64,000 nt of DNA, taken from the NCBI GenBank assembly GCA_017893485.1, contig CM030362.1, positions 261,010,255 to 261,074,254 of the forward strand. Reading direction: 5' to 3'. A program made the position numbers and the translations under genes. A model generated the notes under the pieces. It had not been told where the DNA came from. It worked only from the letters and a program-made list of their open reading frames with translations, and did no database searches. Of the stretch, positions 1 to 10,553 are shown one piece after another (the first letter of the stretch is position 1; the number at the start of each line of letters is the position of its first letter). This DNA comes from Hemerocallis citrina (lineage: Eukaryota > Streptophyta > Magnoliopsida > Asparagales > Asphodelaceae).

Positions 1-244
1 TCGAGAGGCCTACTAGTAGAAATAATTTCTTTTGTCTTAAAAGTAGATTTTACTTGTTTTCCTAGTTGACATGCATCACACATCTTATCTTTCTTAAAAG
101 GTAATTTTGGCAGTCCTTTAACTAGGTTATTCTTAGATAATTTAGCAATATTTCTCATATTTACATGGCCAAATTTCTTATGACAAAGCCAAAGTCATTG
201 TTAGAAGCAACTAAACAAAAATCATTTGAAAACTCATTTATTTT
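1..244 (-). pseudogene. Copia integrase N-terminal zinc region (GAG-pre-integrase)
   Basis: Minus-strand translation shows FGHVNMRNIAKLSKNN followed by a short basic stretch and CDACQLGKQ, the His-His-Cys-Cys zinc-binding layout found at the start of copia integrases. The segment between the protease frame and this motif is out of frame or damaged. The catalytic DDE core is beyond the window edge. It continues the copia polyprotein downstream of the protease at 245-600. Confidence 0.75.
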
Positions 245-600
245 TCAACATAATTCATATATATTATTTTTCCTAAAACCTTGAAAGATTACATTTTTCA
301 TGGATGAATCATAGATTAAGCATGCATCTTTTTCAAAGACTATTTTATAACTCTTATCACAATGTTGACTAATACTTAACAAATTATGCTTTAAGCCACT
401 AACTAGAAATACCTCTTCAATAGTAGTGGTAGTGTTCTTACCGACCATGTCTATCCCGATGACTTTTCCTTTGTTATTGTCACCAAATGTAACAGTTCCT
501 CCATCTATCTCTTGTATGAAAGAAAGTAAGTTTGCATGGCCAGTCATGTGCTTAGAGCATCCGCTGTCAAGTATCCATCTTTCTCTTTTAGGTACCTATA
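245..600 (-). pseudogene. Copia aspartic protease domain
   Basis: The minus-strand reading frame contains RWILDSGCSKHMTGH near 555-590, the copia protease active site (D-S-G in place of D-T-G), followed by GTVTFGDNNKGKVIGI and, about 30 residues on, LVSGLKHNLLSISQ. These are the standard copia protease blocks. The enzyme would cleave the gag-pol polyprotein inside the virus-like particle. The frame stops at 245 just as the integrase zinc region begins, so the polyprotein is broken there. The domain itself looks well preserved. Confidence 0.88.
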
Positions 601-1377
601 AAATAAGAATTGCGAATATGGTACCCTTTTCATTGGGTCCGAAAGAGATTATTGTTTGGGAAACCAAACCCAAAGTGAGTTTGATTTACTACCAAAGTAG
701 GCATATAATTTACAGAATTACACACATTAAGAACAAAAGAATTTATATAAGTAATCCTCTCATTACGACTCAAGTTGACTGGAACCCAAATATTTTTAGT
801 CTGTCCAGTTGACTTTGTTGTACCCTTCAGTCGACTGTTCTGTGAAGTCAGTCGACTGGGAGGTGAAACAAGTCGACTTATATGAGGTTTTCGTCTTTTT
901 GAATAAGACTCCAAACCTCTGGGCAGACGATCGAATTTTTGGTTAAGACGACTGGTCTGATCTAAGAGATTACTATTTTCATGGTTAAAAATAGTTTTTG
1001 GTTTTTCAAAATAATCATATAACTTCTTTTTCACACTAGAACCAGAATTAATCTTATTACTACTAGTATTATTAGAAGTATGATGTTTTTCAAGAGTTTT
1101 TTGAAAACCAAGCCCAAACTTTTTATTAGATTGAACTTAATTTTGGAGAACTTCATTTAAATTCTCTTTTCCTTTATTAAACCTAGATACATTCTTGGAT
1201 ATCTCTTCATAATTTTTTTAAGAGATACAAGATCTATATCCAAGGTTGAAAGACGAGAATTTAAAGACTTGACTTCAACATTTAAGTCAAGATTTTCTTA
1301 AGTGTTTGATTAACTTTCTCTAGATTTTTAACTCTTATCTTCTCCTTTTTTAGTTCTTGAAACTTCATTAAATGCTT
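601..1377 (-). pseudogene. Copia gag-protease spacer, frame-broken
   Basis: This joins the gag zinc-knuckle region to the protease. The minus-strand frames are lysine-, asparagine- and serine-rich, with a short stretch near 1270-1380 that looks like a coiled coil (KFQELKKEKIRVKNLEKVN). Frames shift several times. At 828-880 the DNA carries three GTCGACT motifs, two of them the full CAGTCGACTG palindrome; the same motif recurs in the LTR of this element. I assign no function to the spacer. Confidence 0.6.
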
Positions 1378-2196
1378 CTAATAAATGATTTGAATCAAAA
1401 TTGTCACTTCATTCTGAGTAGCCATGAAGCACACATTTGCGACTTCATTTGATTCTTCATTCTCTTCTTCGGATGATGAGTCGCTATCATCCCAAGTTGC
1501 TTGATATGACTTCTTGTTCTTCATGTACTTGTTCTTTATGTACTTGTCCTTCTTGAAGTTAGGAACTTTTCCTTTTGATTTTGTATTTTCTAATGGACAG
1601 TCCTTCTTCATGTGACCTGTCTTGTTACACTTGAAACAAGTGGGGAGTTCATTAGTATCTTTAAACATAGAAATGAATTTACCCTTTCGAAGAAATTTCT
1701 TGAATATTCTAGTGAACATGGCTATTTCTTCTTCATCTTCTTCTTCATCTTCTAAATCGGACATGGCCTTGAAAGCAAGAGTCTTCTTCTTGTCTTGTTG
1801 AGGTTTTAGATCCTTCTTGCGTTCTTCTAGTTGTACTTCGTATGCCATTTCCACAAGATTCTCAAGAAAGAGTTGTGTTAAATTGTTGGCTTCTTCTATA
1901 GCGGTGGTCTTCTTCTCCCATTTGAGGGTTAGAGAATGCAGGACCTTCCTCACCATCTCTGTTTGCGAATATGTCTTTCCAAGAGACACAAGAGAGTTTG
2001 TGATGTCCGTGAACCTTGTTATCATGTCCGACACATTTTTATTCTCCTTCATACTAAACATTTCAAACTTGTGAAGAAGAACATAGATTTTAGATTCTTT
2101 GACCTTATTTGTACCTTCATGTATTACCTTAAGAGTGTGCCAAATTTGATAAGTCGTTGTTGCGTCTGATACACGATTGAACTCCTCTTTGGTAAG
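1378..2196 (-). pseudogene. Copia gag, C-terminal part with zinc knuckle
   Basis: This is the structural nucleocapsid and capsid protein. Minus-strand translation shows the UBN2-type gag fold (ATTTYQIWHTLK near 2110-2160, then the MFSMKENKNVSDMI region), an acid-rich linker, one CCHC knuckle (CFKCNKTGHMKKDC, about 1600-1645) and a tail with WDDSDSSSEEENEESNE. The N-terminal third lies 5.2 kb away at 7407-7658, separated by the solo LTR at 2197-7401. The frame ends prematurely near 1378, apparently through a one-base indel, because the neighbouring frame continues with gag-like sequence. Confidence 0.88.
2192..2196. repeat. Target-site duplication GTAAG, left copy
   Basis: The five bases GTAAG immediately precede TGTAATATCCC and are repeated exactly at 7402-7406 immediately after GGGGCGCTACA. 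Removing the insertion and one copy restores an open gag frame, so the insertion is integrase-made and simple. Confidence 0.93.
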
Positions 2197-2787
2197 TGTA
2201 ATATCCCGGACGGAGATTACCTCGTATAAATTACTATTTTATTATTATTTCATTTTAATTCCAAAATCAAATTATTTTGGTGATTTTTCGCCGGTTTGCC
2301 CACAAACATTGTCTACGCGCATATATCGGTCGGTGTACATCCGAAGTGCATCAAATTGATAGCGCGATCCTCCGAATTAATAATAAAAACTTATTTTATT
2401 ATTATTTTCAAATTAAACTATTTATGAGGATTATATAAGGATTTTTTGTATACACATACATGTACATATACATACAATTGTATGGTACTTAGTACATTAT
2501 ACAAAATATGTAGCATGTACTCTTAGACAATGTACTCATCCTTGTCATGACAACTTAATTAGATGATTAAGGTTTTATTTAAGTGGTTAAACTAGGGTTT
2601 TGTATGCATGAGAAGATTAAATCCCTTCTAGAAACCCTCACATAACACCTCCACCACATAACACCATACCTCACCATACCTCCACCTCATCCCTACCACC
2701 CTAGGGGTATGGCCGGCCCCCATTTCATGGGGGGAGGTTTTTGCAAAATTGTGTGTGCACATTTGCATTATCCACCCCTCTCCCCTC

Positions 2788-2798
2788 CTATAAATACC
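2788..2798 (+). promoter_or_regulatory. Putative TATA box of the long solo LTR
   Basis: CTATAAATACC follows a C/T-rich stretch about 590 bp into the LTR and is followed by C/T-rich then purine-rich leader-like sequence. Its position and shape fit an LTR promoter and set the likely plus orientation of the element. No transcription data are available. Confidence 0.5.
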
Positions 2799-2986
2799 CC
2801 CTCCTTCTCCACCTTGTCTCATTTTAGAAAACACAAAGAAAGAAAGGAAAGGAAAAGAAAGAGAGGAGACTAACAAGAGAGTTTTCCTTGTAGGTTTTTC
2901 CTAGGAGTTCTAAGAGCTAGGGGAAGGAGAAGGTTAAGCTAGCAAGTCCTTCCAAAAAAAAAAGAGACTAAGGTGGGGGTTCTCCT

Positions 2987-3027
2987 TTGTTTGTTTGGTT
3001 GTTTGTTTGTTTGTTTGTTTGTTTCTT
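2987..3027. repeat. (GTTT)n microsatellite
   Basis: About eight to nine GTTT units with one GGTT interruption, inside the long solo LTR. The short lysine- and asparagine-rich minus-strand frame here is only the readout of this repeat. Confidence 0.9.
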
Positions 3028-3720
3028 TAAATGGTTGTTTTGACTTCTTTTTCTTCTTACCCTCCTTGTTTTGTTTTCTTTGGTTCTTTTGGGAATGGTT
3101 TGGTGAAATGGGATTGTTGTATGTATGTTTGTAAATGATAATAATAACCACATAAAAAAGAAAAGAAACAAATGGTAGTGTTAAATACACATAAAGATTA
3201 AATCTTTATAGTTGTAGTTGTTGTTTGTGTTTGTTATTGGACTAAAATGACATAAGGCATATGAACTTGCACATACAACTGATTGGGGGTTGTAGGACTT
3301 GATATAAATTCATGGACAAAGCATATGAACATTTTTATACAACCATTTTGGTTGTAGGACTTGTATTGAACTTGGACAAAGAAATAATAAGCATATGTTG
3401 GATGAACCAAATGAAGGTTCTTACCTTATTTTATTATTGTAGTTTTCTTTTATAATCTTAAGTAAAAAAGAACATACATTAGATGTTAGTTTTGATTATG
3501 AAAAAGAAATTAACCTAAATCACTAGTTGTAGAACGAATAAAAAGATCTTTTCTTTTATAATCACTAGTGATAATAAATCAATAAAGAATAGTAGACAAT
3601 AAAGTAGTAGTAGCATGTTGTTAAAATAAAGTAGTAGTGGTATGTTGTTAAAATAAAGAAGTAGTAGTAAGTGTTAAAAGAAGTAGTTGTAGATAGTTGT
3701 ATGTTATATTCTTGGTTAAA

Positions 3721-4073
3721 ATGAAGTAGTAGTAATAGTAGATAGTTGTAGATGTTTATGTTCATGATTAACATAAAGTAGTAGTAGTAGTAGATGATAA
3801 AAAGAAGTAATTGTAGATGCTTTATGTTATGTTAAAATGAAGTAGTAGTAATAGTAGATAGTTGTAGATGCTTATGTTCATGATTAACATAAAGTAGTAG
3901 TAGTAGTAGATGATAAAAAGAAGTAATTATAGATGCTTTATATTATGTTAAAATGAAGTAGTAGTAATGGTAGATAGTTGTAGATGCTTATGTTATATTC
4001 ATGGTTAACATAAAGTGGTAGTAGTAGTAGATGATAAAAAGAAGTAATTGTATATGCTTTATGTTATGATAGA
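3721..4073. repeat. 116-121 bp tandem repeat, three copies
   Basis: Units start at ATGAAGTAGTAGTA near 3721, 3837 and 3953 (periods 116, 116 and 121), with a partial fourth from 4074. Each unit holds a GTAGTAGTA run, the block AGATAGTTGTAGATG, and a GATGATAAAAAGAAGTAATT block. It lies in the middle of the long solo LTR and codes for nothing recognisable. Confidence 0.85.
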
Positions 4074-4139
4074 ATGAGGTAGTAGTAGTAGTAGATAGTT
4101 GTAGATGTTTATTTTATGTTCTTACTAAAATAAAGTAAA

Positions 4140-5420
4140 TACCATGCTAAGATTGGATTAGATTAATTTATTCATGCTTAGAATGTTGTAGCATTCATCC
4201 AAAATTGTCTATCATGTTTAAGAATGACATACATGCTTAGAATGTTGTAGGATCCATGATAAAATTACTTACCATGTTTAGGGATGATATGTACCATGCT
4301 AAGTCTTTCTACATGCTTAGAATGTTGTAGGATCCATGATAAAATTACTTACCATGTTAGAAGGGTATATATATATATATATATATATACTTAGGAATGT
4401 TGTATGTTCATACTAGTAGTTACCCATGCTTAGTAAGACATTCATGCTTAGTAGTTATTTATGCTTAATAAAGATTTATGCTTGGATGATAGTAGGAAAG
4501 TAGTATACCATGCTAGCTAAATTTTTCCATGCTTAGATGATTGTAAGAAAGTAGTATATCATGCTAGTTTCATTTATCTATGCCTAGATAGTTGTAGGAA
4601 AGTGGTATATCATGCTAGATTAAAGTATCCATACTCACATGCTTATAGGTAAATTGTATACCATGCTAGATTAATGGTAGAAAAGTTGTATACCATGCTA
4701 GATTAAATAAATATTCATGTTTACATGATACCCATGCTTAGATAAGTATATGTTCATGTTATGTTAGTAAGTGATCATGCTTAATCATTATTCATGCTAA
4801 GTTAGGAGATGTTACGCTAATTGTTGTTATATAAAGTTAGTAGATGACCATGCTAATGATGATTCATGTTAAGTTAATGATATCCATACTAATGATATTC
4901 ATGCTTAGATTAAAGTAACTATCCATGGTTAGTTGTAGTGATTTTTATGTTATATTCTATACATGCTAGAATTGTTATAGAAACTCATGCCATATTGTAG
5001 GTTGATACTTAACTAGTATACATGACTAGAACGTTACTAAAATGTATACCATGCTATGTGTTAATGTGAAAGTAGCATACCATGTCTAGGAATGAGGTAT
5101 ACCATGCTAAGTTTAAATACATGCTTAGAATGTTGTAGGATAAATGTTAGAATACCTACCATGTCTTGGAATGTTGTATGTTCATATTAGTTATATATCC
5201 ATGCTTGGGTTGTGGTGATTAGTCATGATAAGTAGTAAGCATTCACGCTCAAGTTATAACCTATGCTTGACCATAGTGGACTCCATGTCTAGATCGTAGT
5301 GATTTTCATGCTTAAGCTTGATATAAGCACATGCTTAATCATATTCGTACTTAGGAGTATTGTGGTGAGTATAATTAGATTGTCATAGGAAGATGCTTGC
5401 AATTGTATGCCATGCTTAAG
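4140..5420. repeat. Field of dispersed CATGCTTAG / CCATGCTAG motifs
   Basis: Several dozen copies of CATGCTTAG, CATGCTAG and close variants occur at irregular spacing of roughly 20-90 bp, some within longer duplicated blocks (for example 4230-4280 and 4312-4360 share CATGCTTAGAATGTTGTAGG). An (AT)n run occupies about 4363-4390. No reading frame over 60 codons is convincing. It is internal to the long solo LTR. Confidence 0.75.
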
Positions 5421-5640
5421 GCACTATAGGTTGAAGTAACAAGGATTGGGAAGACCACTAGTAATAGTTAGTTTGATAAAGATTGTTATGTCGCCTTCGG
5501 TTTTCATTAGTAGAATACCGATCATAGACTATTGGTAGATCCTTCTGTTGCTTCTAATAATAGAAGATCAAGTTTGCTAGTAAGCACGTTTGGTTGCTTT
5601 TAAGATTGATTACCTGTATGGTTATTTGCATATGGCTGTG

Positions 5641-5875
5641 CTCGTATGTGGATCGACTGGCCCGTACGTAGCTGTGGGTCTCATACGTAGCTTATTTGGC
5701 TCGTATGTAGGTTGTTGTCTCGTACGCGGCTCGACCGGCCCGTGCATAGCTGTTGGTCTCATACGCGGCTTATTTGGCTGGTATGCACGTTGTTGTCTCC
5801 TACGAAGCCCGCCTGGCTCGTAGGTAGTTATTGTTTCATACGTAGCTTATTAACTCGTATGTGGTGGTTACTCGT
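5641..5875. repeat. 78-bp tandem repeat rich in TACGTA-like steps
   Basis: Three units begin at 5641, 5719 and 5797, each starting CTCGTATG, CTCGTACG or CTCCTACG and containing GGCCCGT..TAGCTGT and TCATACG..GCTTATTTGG. The third is more diverged. It is within the long solo LTR. The short plus frames here are repeat readout. Confidence 0.8.
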
Positions 5876-6479
5876 GTATAGCTTGTTAGCTAGTACACAG
5901 TTCGTTGTGTTCGTCTAGGGTGATATTACCACCCTAAGGGCTATCGACCATCAAGACATATATTTTCTTACCCTAAGGAACTGTGGAGGAGTCACTCCTT
6001 GTGTACCGTCGGATCTTAACCAGGGTAGGTTGATCGAGGACCGAAGTATAGACGGAATCCAAGTCTAGGGTAGCAGCATGCATGTATATTCGCACAGCCG
6101 AAATCTTGGATCGATGAGCCACGAACCGGATCCTGAGGGGTTCTGGTGAGTCTAGATTGAGCAGCCTAGTAGAGTTGTCTGGCAAAGCCTAATTTAAGGC
6201 CTAGCATGTTATGTTATAATATTATCGTCCCTAAGATTGTCGAGTCAGGGACATCATTAAGGTAGTGACTTATAAAGATCATTTTGCTCAGACCCTAGCC
6301 GAATAGAGAGGAGTTGGTTGTAGGGGGCGCCTTACGACCAACTTGTCCCTTGAGGTAGGCCTTAGGTGGTGATAGTGGGTTGTACCTTCCCGTGAAAGGG
6401 ATACGTACGGTGCCGTCTCACGAGTTGAGGACACAGGTTGCGTATCTCGTGCTGTTAATTCCTGGAGTACCGTGGCTGA

Positions 6480-6580
6480 GGGTGTCACAGGGTAGGCTTC
6501 GCGCTGCCCTGCGCTTGCGAGACCCCAGAGGGTGCCACAGGGTAGGCTTCGCGCTACCCTGCATTGGCGAAACCCTATGA
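6480..6580. repeat. Short direct duplication (about 55 bp) in the solo LTR
   Basis: The block containing CACAGGGTAGGCTTCGCGCT and CCCTGC occurs twice head to tail (about 6486-6530 and 6536-6580). It is GC-rich compared with its surroundings. Nothing further is recognised between 5880 and 7401. Confidence 0.7.
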
Positions 6581-7406
6581 TTTGGATTTTGGAATGACGA
6601 TCGTCTGTTTGTTGTGTGAGTTCCGGTTAGCCGGGTAGCAGTGGCAAACATAGACACCACGGGCGTACTGCATCAGTGGGACATGACCACGTCTGCAACC
6701 TCATCAGTCACGTGTAGGTGTCAGGAACAGGTTGTGTACAATTAGAAATTCATAACGCGGGTTCAATCCCTATATATGGAGAAACGACTTGAGATGGGGT
6801 CGCATGTAGTATGGGCTGCATGTTGCTTCGGAGACTTGCTGACGTTAGAATAGGGAGCATCCTAGTTCTATTTAAATATCGCATTAGAGTCTAGTCATAG
6901 CACTCACGAACACTTAAACTAACCAACACCATTGCTATATTTTGTATGTTGTTTGGGAGATTCGCTGCTATATGATCAGCCTTTAAGCGTCAGTGAATAC
7001 TGAACCACTTCCATAGGTACTGGATCGCCGAAGTACAAAGGCGAGATTCAGGAGGGCTCAAGGCAAGGAAAGCAAGGAGTCAGTGTTATGTTTAGTTCCG
7101 CTGCAGTATATGTATTGATTATCTATTAGTTGAGAAGTACTCAAGTGAGAGTTACCAAGTGTTGTTCTTCATTCCTTGTACTCTGATGTAAGATATTGAA
7201 GGTTGTAATACTTGAAAATGTAAAGGTAATATTGTAACTCCATTGTAAGGTATTGCAGTTGTATAATATTCAGACTTGTAATAATTAGGTGTTGAATGAA
7301 AAGTTTTAAATTCTCCTGTTTTTTCTGTGTATTGTGACTAATTGAAGAAAATGTCCTGGCTCGTGTCTCGGTTTCCCAGTATTGGAAATCGGGGCGCTAC
7401 AGTAAG

Positions 7407-7658
7407 TGCACAGAAGAGAGCATTCGTTGTCTTTGCATTGTTCATTGTGTTTCTCTTCATTTCATCGTTCCATTGTGTATAGGGAATTGTAGGTACGGTA
7501 TATTCTGTCTCGGTTATGTTCCAAATCTCATAGTTGATGGATTGTAGATAGATCTTCATTCTACATTTTCAATAGTTGTAGTTGGTTCCATCAAATAGAG
7601 GTGGCCTTTGTGTGGATTGGCCTTCATGGTATTGACTTGCATTTGAAGTAGATTCCAT
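7407..7658 (-). pseudogene. Copia gag, N-terminal part
   Basis: The minus-strand start codon at 7656-7658 opens a frame reading RPPLFDGTNYNY, then a stop, then KCRMKIYLQSINYEIW, the usual start of plant copia gag. The stop (7569-7571 on the plus strand) replaces the nearly invariant tryptophan that follows the tyrosine; TGG to TGA needs one change. The frame continues to NALFCALT at 7407, where the solo LTR cuts it; the protein resumes at 2191. It lies just downstream of the primer-binding site, as expected. Confidence 0.85.
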
Positions 7659-7671
7659 TCCACTCAACCAG

Positions 7672-7683
7672 GCTCTGATACCA
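7672..7683 (-). other. Primer-binding site (initiator Met tRNA) of the Copia element
   Basis: The minus strand reads TGGTATCAGAGC, complementary to the 3' end of plant initiator methionine tRNA, two bases after the LTR end (CTAACA). It fixes the element's direction and the inner LTR boundary. Confidence 0.93.
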
Positions 7684-7685
7684 AG

Positions 7686-10338
7686 TGTTAGATCCTGTAT
7701 GCAAGGCAAATAACACTAGAAGGGGGGGGGGTGAATAGTGTTGTATAAAAATTAATCAATAAATTGAACTTTTTGCACTGTTAAGTCGACTGAAAATAGA
7801 AGGCAGTCGACTGATGCGTCAAATAAGAAGAGTAATTTAACTGAAGAGTTACAAGTCTGTTAATTCGACTTAGAGTGTAAAGCAGTCGACTGACCAGACT
7901 CGATTTATACAAGAAACTCAAAGAAATTAAAAAATGCAAGTTTAGAGAATACAACCACAGAGAGTCAACACAGCAAACACCACGATGTATCCTGGTTCGG
8001 TCCTCCCGACCTACATCTAGTCCCCAATCAACCAACTTGAGATTTTTCACTATTCTTGAAAAAATTACAAGAATATTCTACGGCCTTTGACAATAACTAT
8101 GTCAAATCCGTAGACTTCTCTCACCACTAGAGAGAGCAAAATCCACTCTACACCCTAGAGTGAAACCAACTCTAAACTAAGAGTCCTACTCTCCAACCGA
8201 GAGAACCATTCTCATAACCCGAGAGTGAAACAACAACAAAAGGAGATTTACAACAACCAAAAGCCTTGTATGTGAAAGTGTTTTTTGTATATTGATGGAA
8301 CTGCGATGAGATCCAGGGCCACGGATTGGTGTGCGTACCAATCATAAAAGCTTAACAGATTTAATACGTGATCTAACCCTTTATAGCGGAATCTAGGGTT
8401 CACGAATTATACCTGCGATGAGAAGAAGACGATAGTTTCTAGCAACCTCGAGCCGTCAGCGACCCCAAGATCTTCTGCACATATTCCTTCGTCGGGTTGA
8501 CGTCGGGTGGGCGAAGGTCTCCCAACCTTTCTTCTCCTTGGCTGACCTCTCTTTCTCTCCTTACGTGAATCACGAATTTAGAGAAAACTTCTTATCTCTG
8601 ATAATAATATGACGGCCAGAGAATAGAGGATATATATATAAGGCTACGACAGGGACCATGAGGAGAAATTAGGGTTAGGTCTCCTAACGAATCTGGGTAT
8701 CCCGTGTTCTGCCCGAACACACAACCCAGGCCCATTAACAATAGCTCAGTCCACTAAAGAGCTATTGTTGCACTACCTTCCTAATCCCAAATTATATTTA
8801 TGGGCTCCTTTTATTATATGCTCGTTCAGCTCCCCATGTTAAGATATTGAATGTCTGTCGATCAAATTAAGTTACTGACAACTATATTGATCAACATCTT
8901 TTATCCTTAAGTAGTACCACTCAACTTTATTTGTCATGTCGGATGTAATCCACCTGCAGGGTTTACATGACAATCCTTATGAGCTCCTTAAGGGGACATC
9001 ATCAACCCGACGTATAAGGACATGGATTCCTTTTACAATCAACAGCCCATCATACATACAATGCTATTACCCAATTCATAGAGGTTGTTGATCCATAATG
9101 AATCTCACTCTTTTATGAGTCAAAGTAATGCACACTGCATATACATGTCTGTTATTATATCTGGATTAAGAGCATAAGCATCCATAATAACAGAGGTGTT
9201 TGTTCTCTTTTGTAGTCAGTACAAAGAGAACAACCTCAAGTGGTCCTGTTCAATACACACAAAGTGTACTAGTATAAACCTATAGTCAAGATAGACTAAT
9301 ACCAGATTACACTACAACCTTTCCAATGGATTGTCCAAGTCCGTCTAGGTTGTGAACTATTTATATATTCCATAGGGAACTGATAATATGATCTTCTGTG
9401 TGTCACCTCACAGCATATTATCAACCTTATAGAATATCAGATACTTGCATTAATATTATAATAAACACAATATGCAAACATATACCCATATGATTCTCAT
9501 TCAAAAAAAAATAAGGAAATAAAGTTAATACAAAAGTGATGCTTTCAGTATATAACCCTAACAGGCTATAGGTCGACTTCTGACTTCAGTCTAGAATGAA
9601 TTCAATGTTATACAAGACTGAAAATCATAAAACCAAGACTTAAAGAAATTATTTGCTTTTTAAACTTGTTCTTTTTCTTCTCAAAAGCAAAAGACTTGAA
9701 TCAAAAGTTTAGTAACCTTTTCCAATTGAAATCTATACTCTTTTTATAGAGTTAGATTCTCTTGGACGTTGAGAAATAGTATCCCAACTGCCATACAACG
9801 GTAGTAAAAGTTTGAATTTGAAAAACAAGTTTTAAATTCAGAAAACTATCAAAAACTGATTGAACAGTCGACTGGGTTGCCATATGAGTCGACTGGTCAG
9901 AGCTTGAGTGAGTTTAGTAAGTTTCGTACTCTAACAGTTGACTGCTTCCAAGAGTAAGTCGACTGGTACTCAATCAGCTGAACTTATACAAGCTTTGTTT
10001 TGACATTTTGATTTTGTAAAAAAATTTCTTTATGTAGGAAATGTGTGAGTGTGTGTGTGACAAGGTTTTTACAATATTCTAAGACTCACAAATAATACGA
10101 ACAATATTACAAGACATTTGTTCACTGTAGCTAATCACTTAAAGCACTTGAAAGTCTTGAACTTGAACTTGAGTCTTTGTGGCTTGAGCAAATACTTTTG
10201 AAAGCTTCATGACATTGTATTGGCTTTGAATGCTTCGTCATGGTATTGACCTTGAACACTTTTGATACACACTGCAAAAGATATGTAAAATAGAACAATT
10301 GTGTATTGTGTTGTAGTCATCAAAATCAAGAATCTACA
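7686..10338 (-). repeat. 5' LTR of the Copia element, interrupted
   Basis: The inner end TGTTAGATCCTG (7686) abuts the primer-binding site. The outer end is placed at 10338, where the minus strand begins TGTAGATTCTTG; the two ends form an imperfect inverted repeat. The outer boundary is an inference because the partner LTR lies outside the window. A solo-LTR-like insertion at 8293-9563 splits it, so the real LTR is about 1.4 kb. Both halves carry GTCGACT motifs (near 7793, 7808, 7884, 9573, 9868, 9891 and 9957), which supports their belonging together. Confidence 0.65.
8293..9563 (-). mobile_element. Solo LTR-like insertion nested in the Copia LTR
   Basis: The plus strand begins TGATGGAACTGCG and ends AACCCTAACA; read on the minus strand it starts TGTTAGGGTTATATAC and ends TTCCATCA. 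Base composition and motifs differ from the flanking LTR, and GTCGACT motifs occur only outside it. A minus-strand TATA-like run lies near 8630-8645. No coding sequence is seen. I could not find a clean 5-bp target duplication (TATAT left, GGCTA right), so the ends may be off by a few bases. A copia-type LTR is the best guess. Confidence 0.55.
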
Positions 10339-10553
10339 TCCTTTGCTTCTTTCATTTATTTTGCACTGTTCATTCATGCTATCTTTCTGCACTGTTATTT
10401 TCTCATGCCTTGATAATCAATTGCTTTTCCCTTGCTTTTTTACTCTATCTTTGGTGTTATCCTTGTTTTCTCCTTCCCTGCACATGTTCTTTTTGATAAT
10501 GGGGTAACCGATTCATTTGTCTCTTCCCGCTTTGTGGCTCGGCATTAGTTGGA
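10339..10553. other. Unassigned stretch between Copia LTR and E1 pol
   Basis: T-rich sequence with no recognised coding match. It is either the 5' part of E1 degraded beyond recognition or flanking DNA. The gag and most of the protease of E1 are missing from the window; if the Copia element inserted into E1, they would lie left of the window. Confidence 0.4.

Larger units (their letters stand above)
2197..7401 (+). mobile_element. Very long (5.2 kb) solo LTR inserted in Copia gag
   Basis: It begins TGTAATATCCCGG and ends GGGGCGCTACA, so it has TG...CA ends with a short TGTA...TACA inversion, and is flanked by perfect 5-bp duplications. I see no gag, pol, primer-binding site or second LTR copy inside; the two ends do not repeat each other. 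This fits a solo LTR left after LTR-LTR recombination. A length of 5.2 kb is extreme and matches Ogre or other Tat-group gypsy LTRs better than most families. A TATA box lies near 2788 and several tandem repeats fill 2987-5875. An alternative is a non-autonomous element with degenerate ends. Confidence 0.75.
1..10338 (-). mobile_element. Copia LTR retrotransposon, partial, runs off left edge
   Basis: On the minus strand the order is 5' LTR (7686-10338), primer-binding site (7672-7683), gag (7658 down to 7407, then 2196 down to 1378), a spacer, protease and the start of integrase. The protein order gag-protease-integrase is that of Ty1/copia. The rest of integrase, RT, RNase H and the 3' LTR would lie left of the window. 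Two other insertions interrupt it, at 2197-7401 and 8293-9563. The serine- and acid-rich tail after the gag zinc knuckle and the long gag-protease spacer recall SIRE/Maximus or Tork-like families, but I cannot settle the lineage without the RT. Stops and frameshifts show that it is dead. Confidence 0.85.

Noticed and set aside
5590..5918. Short Gly/Val/Leu-rich plus frames resembling membrane peptides
   Set aside because: They are generated by the 78-bp repeat in the long solo LTR.
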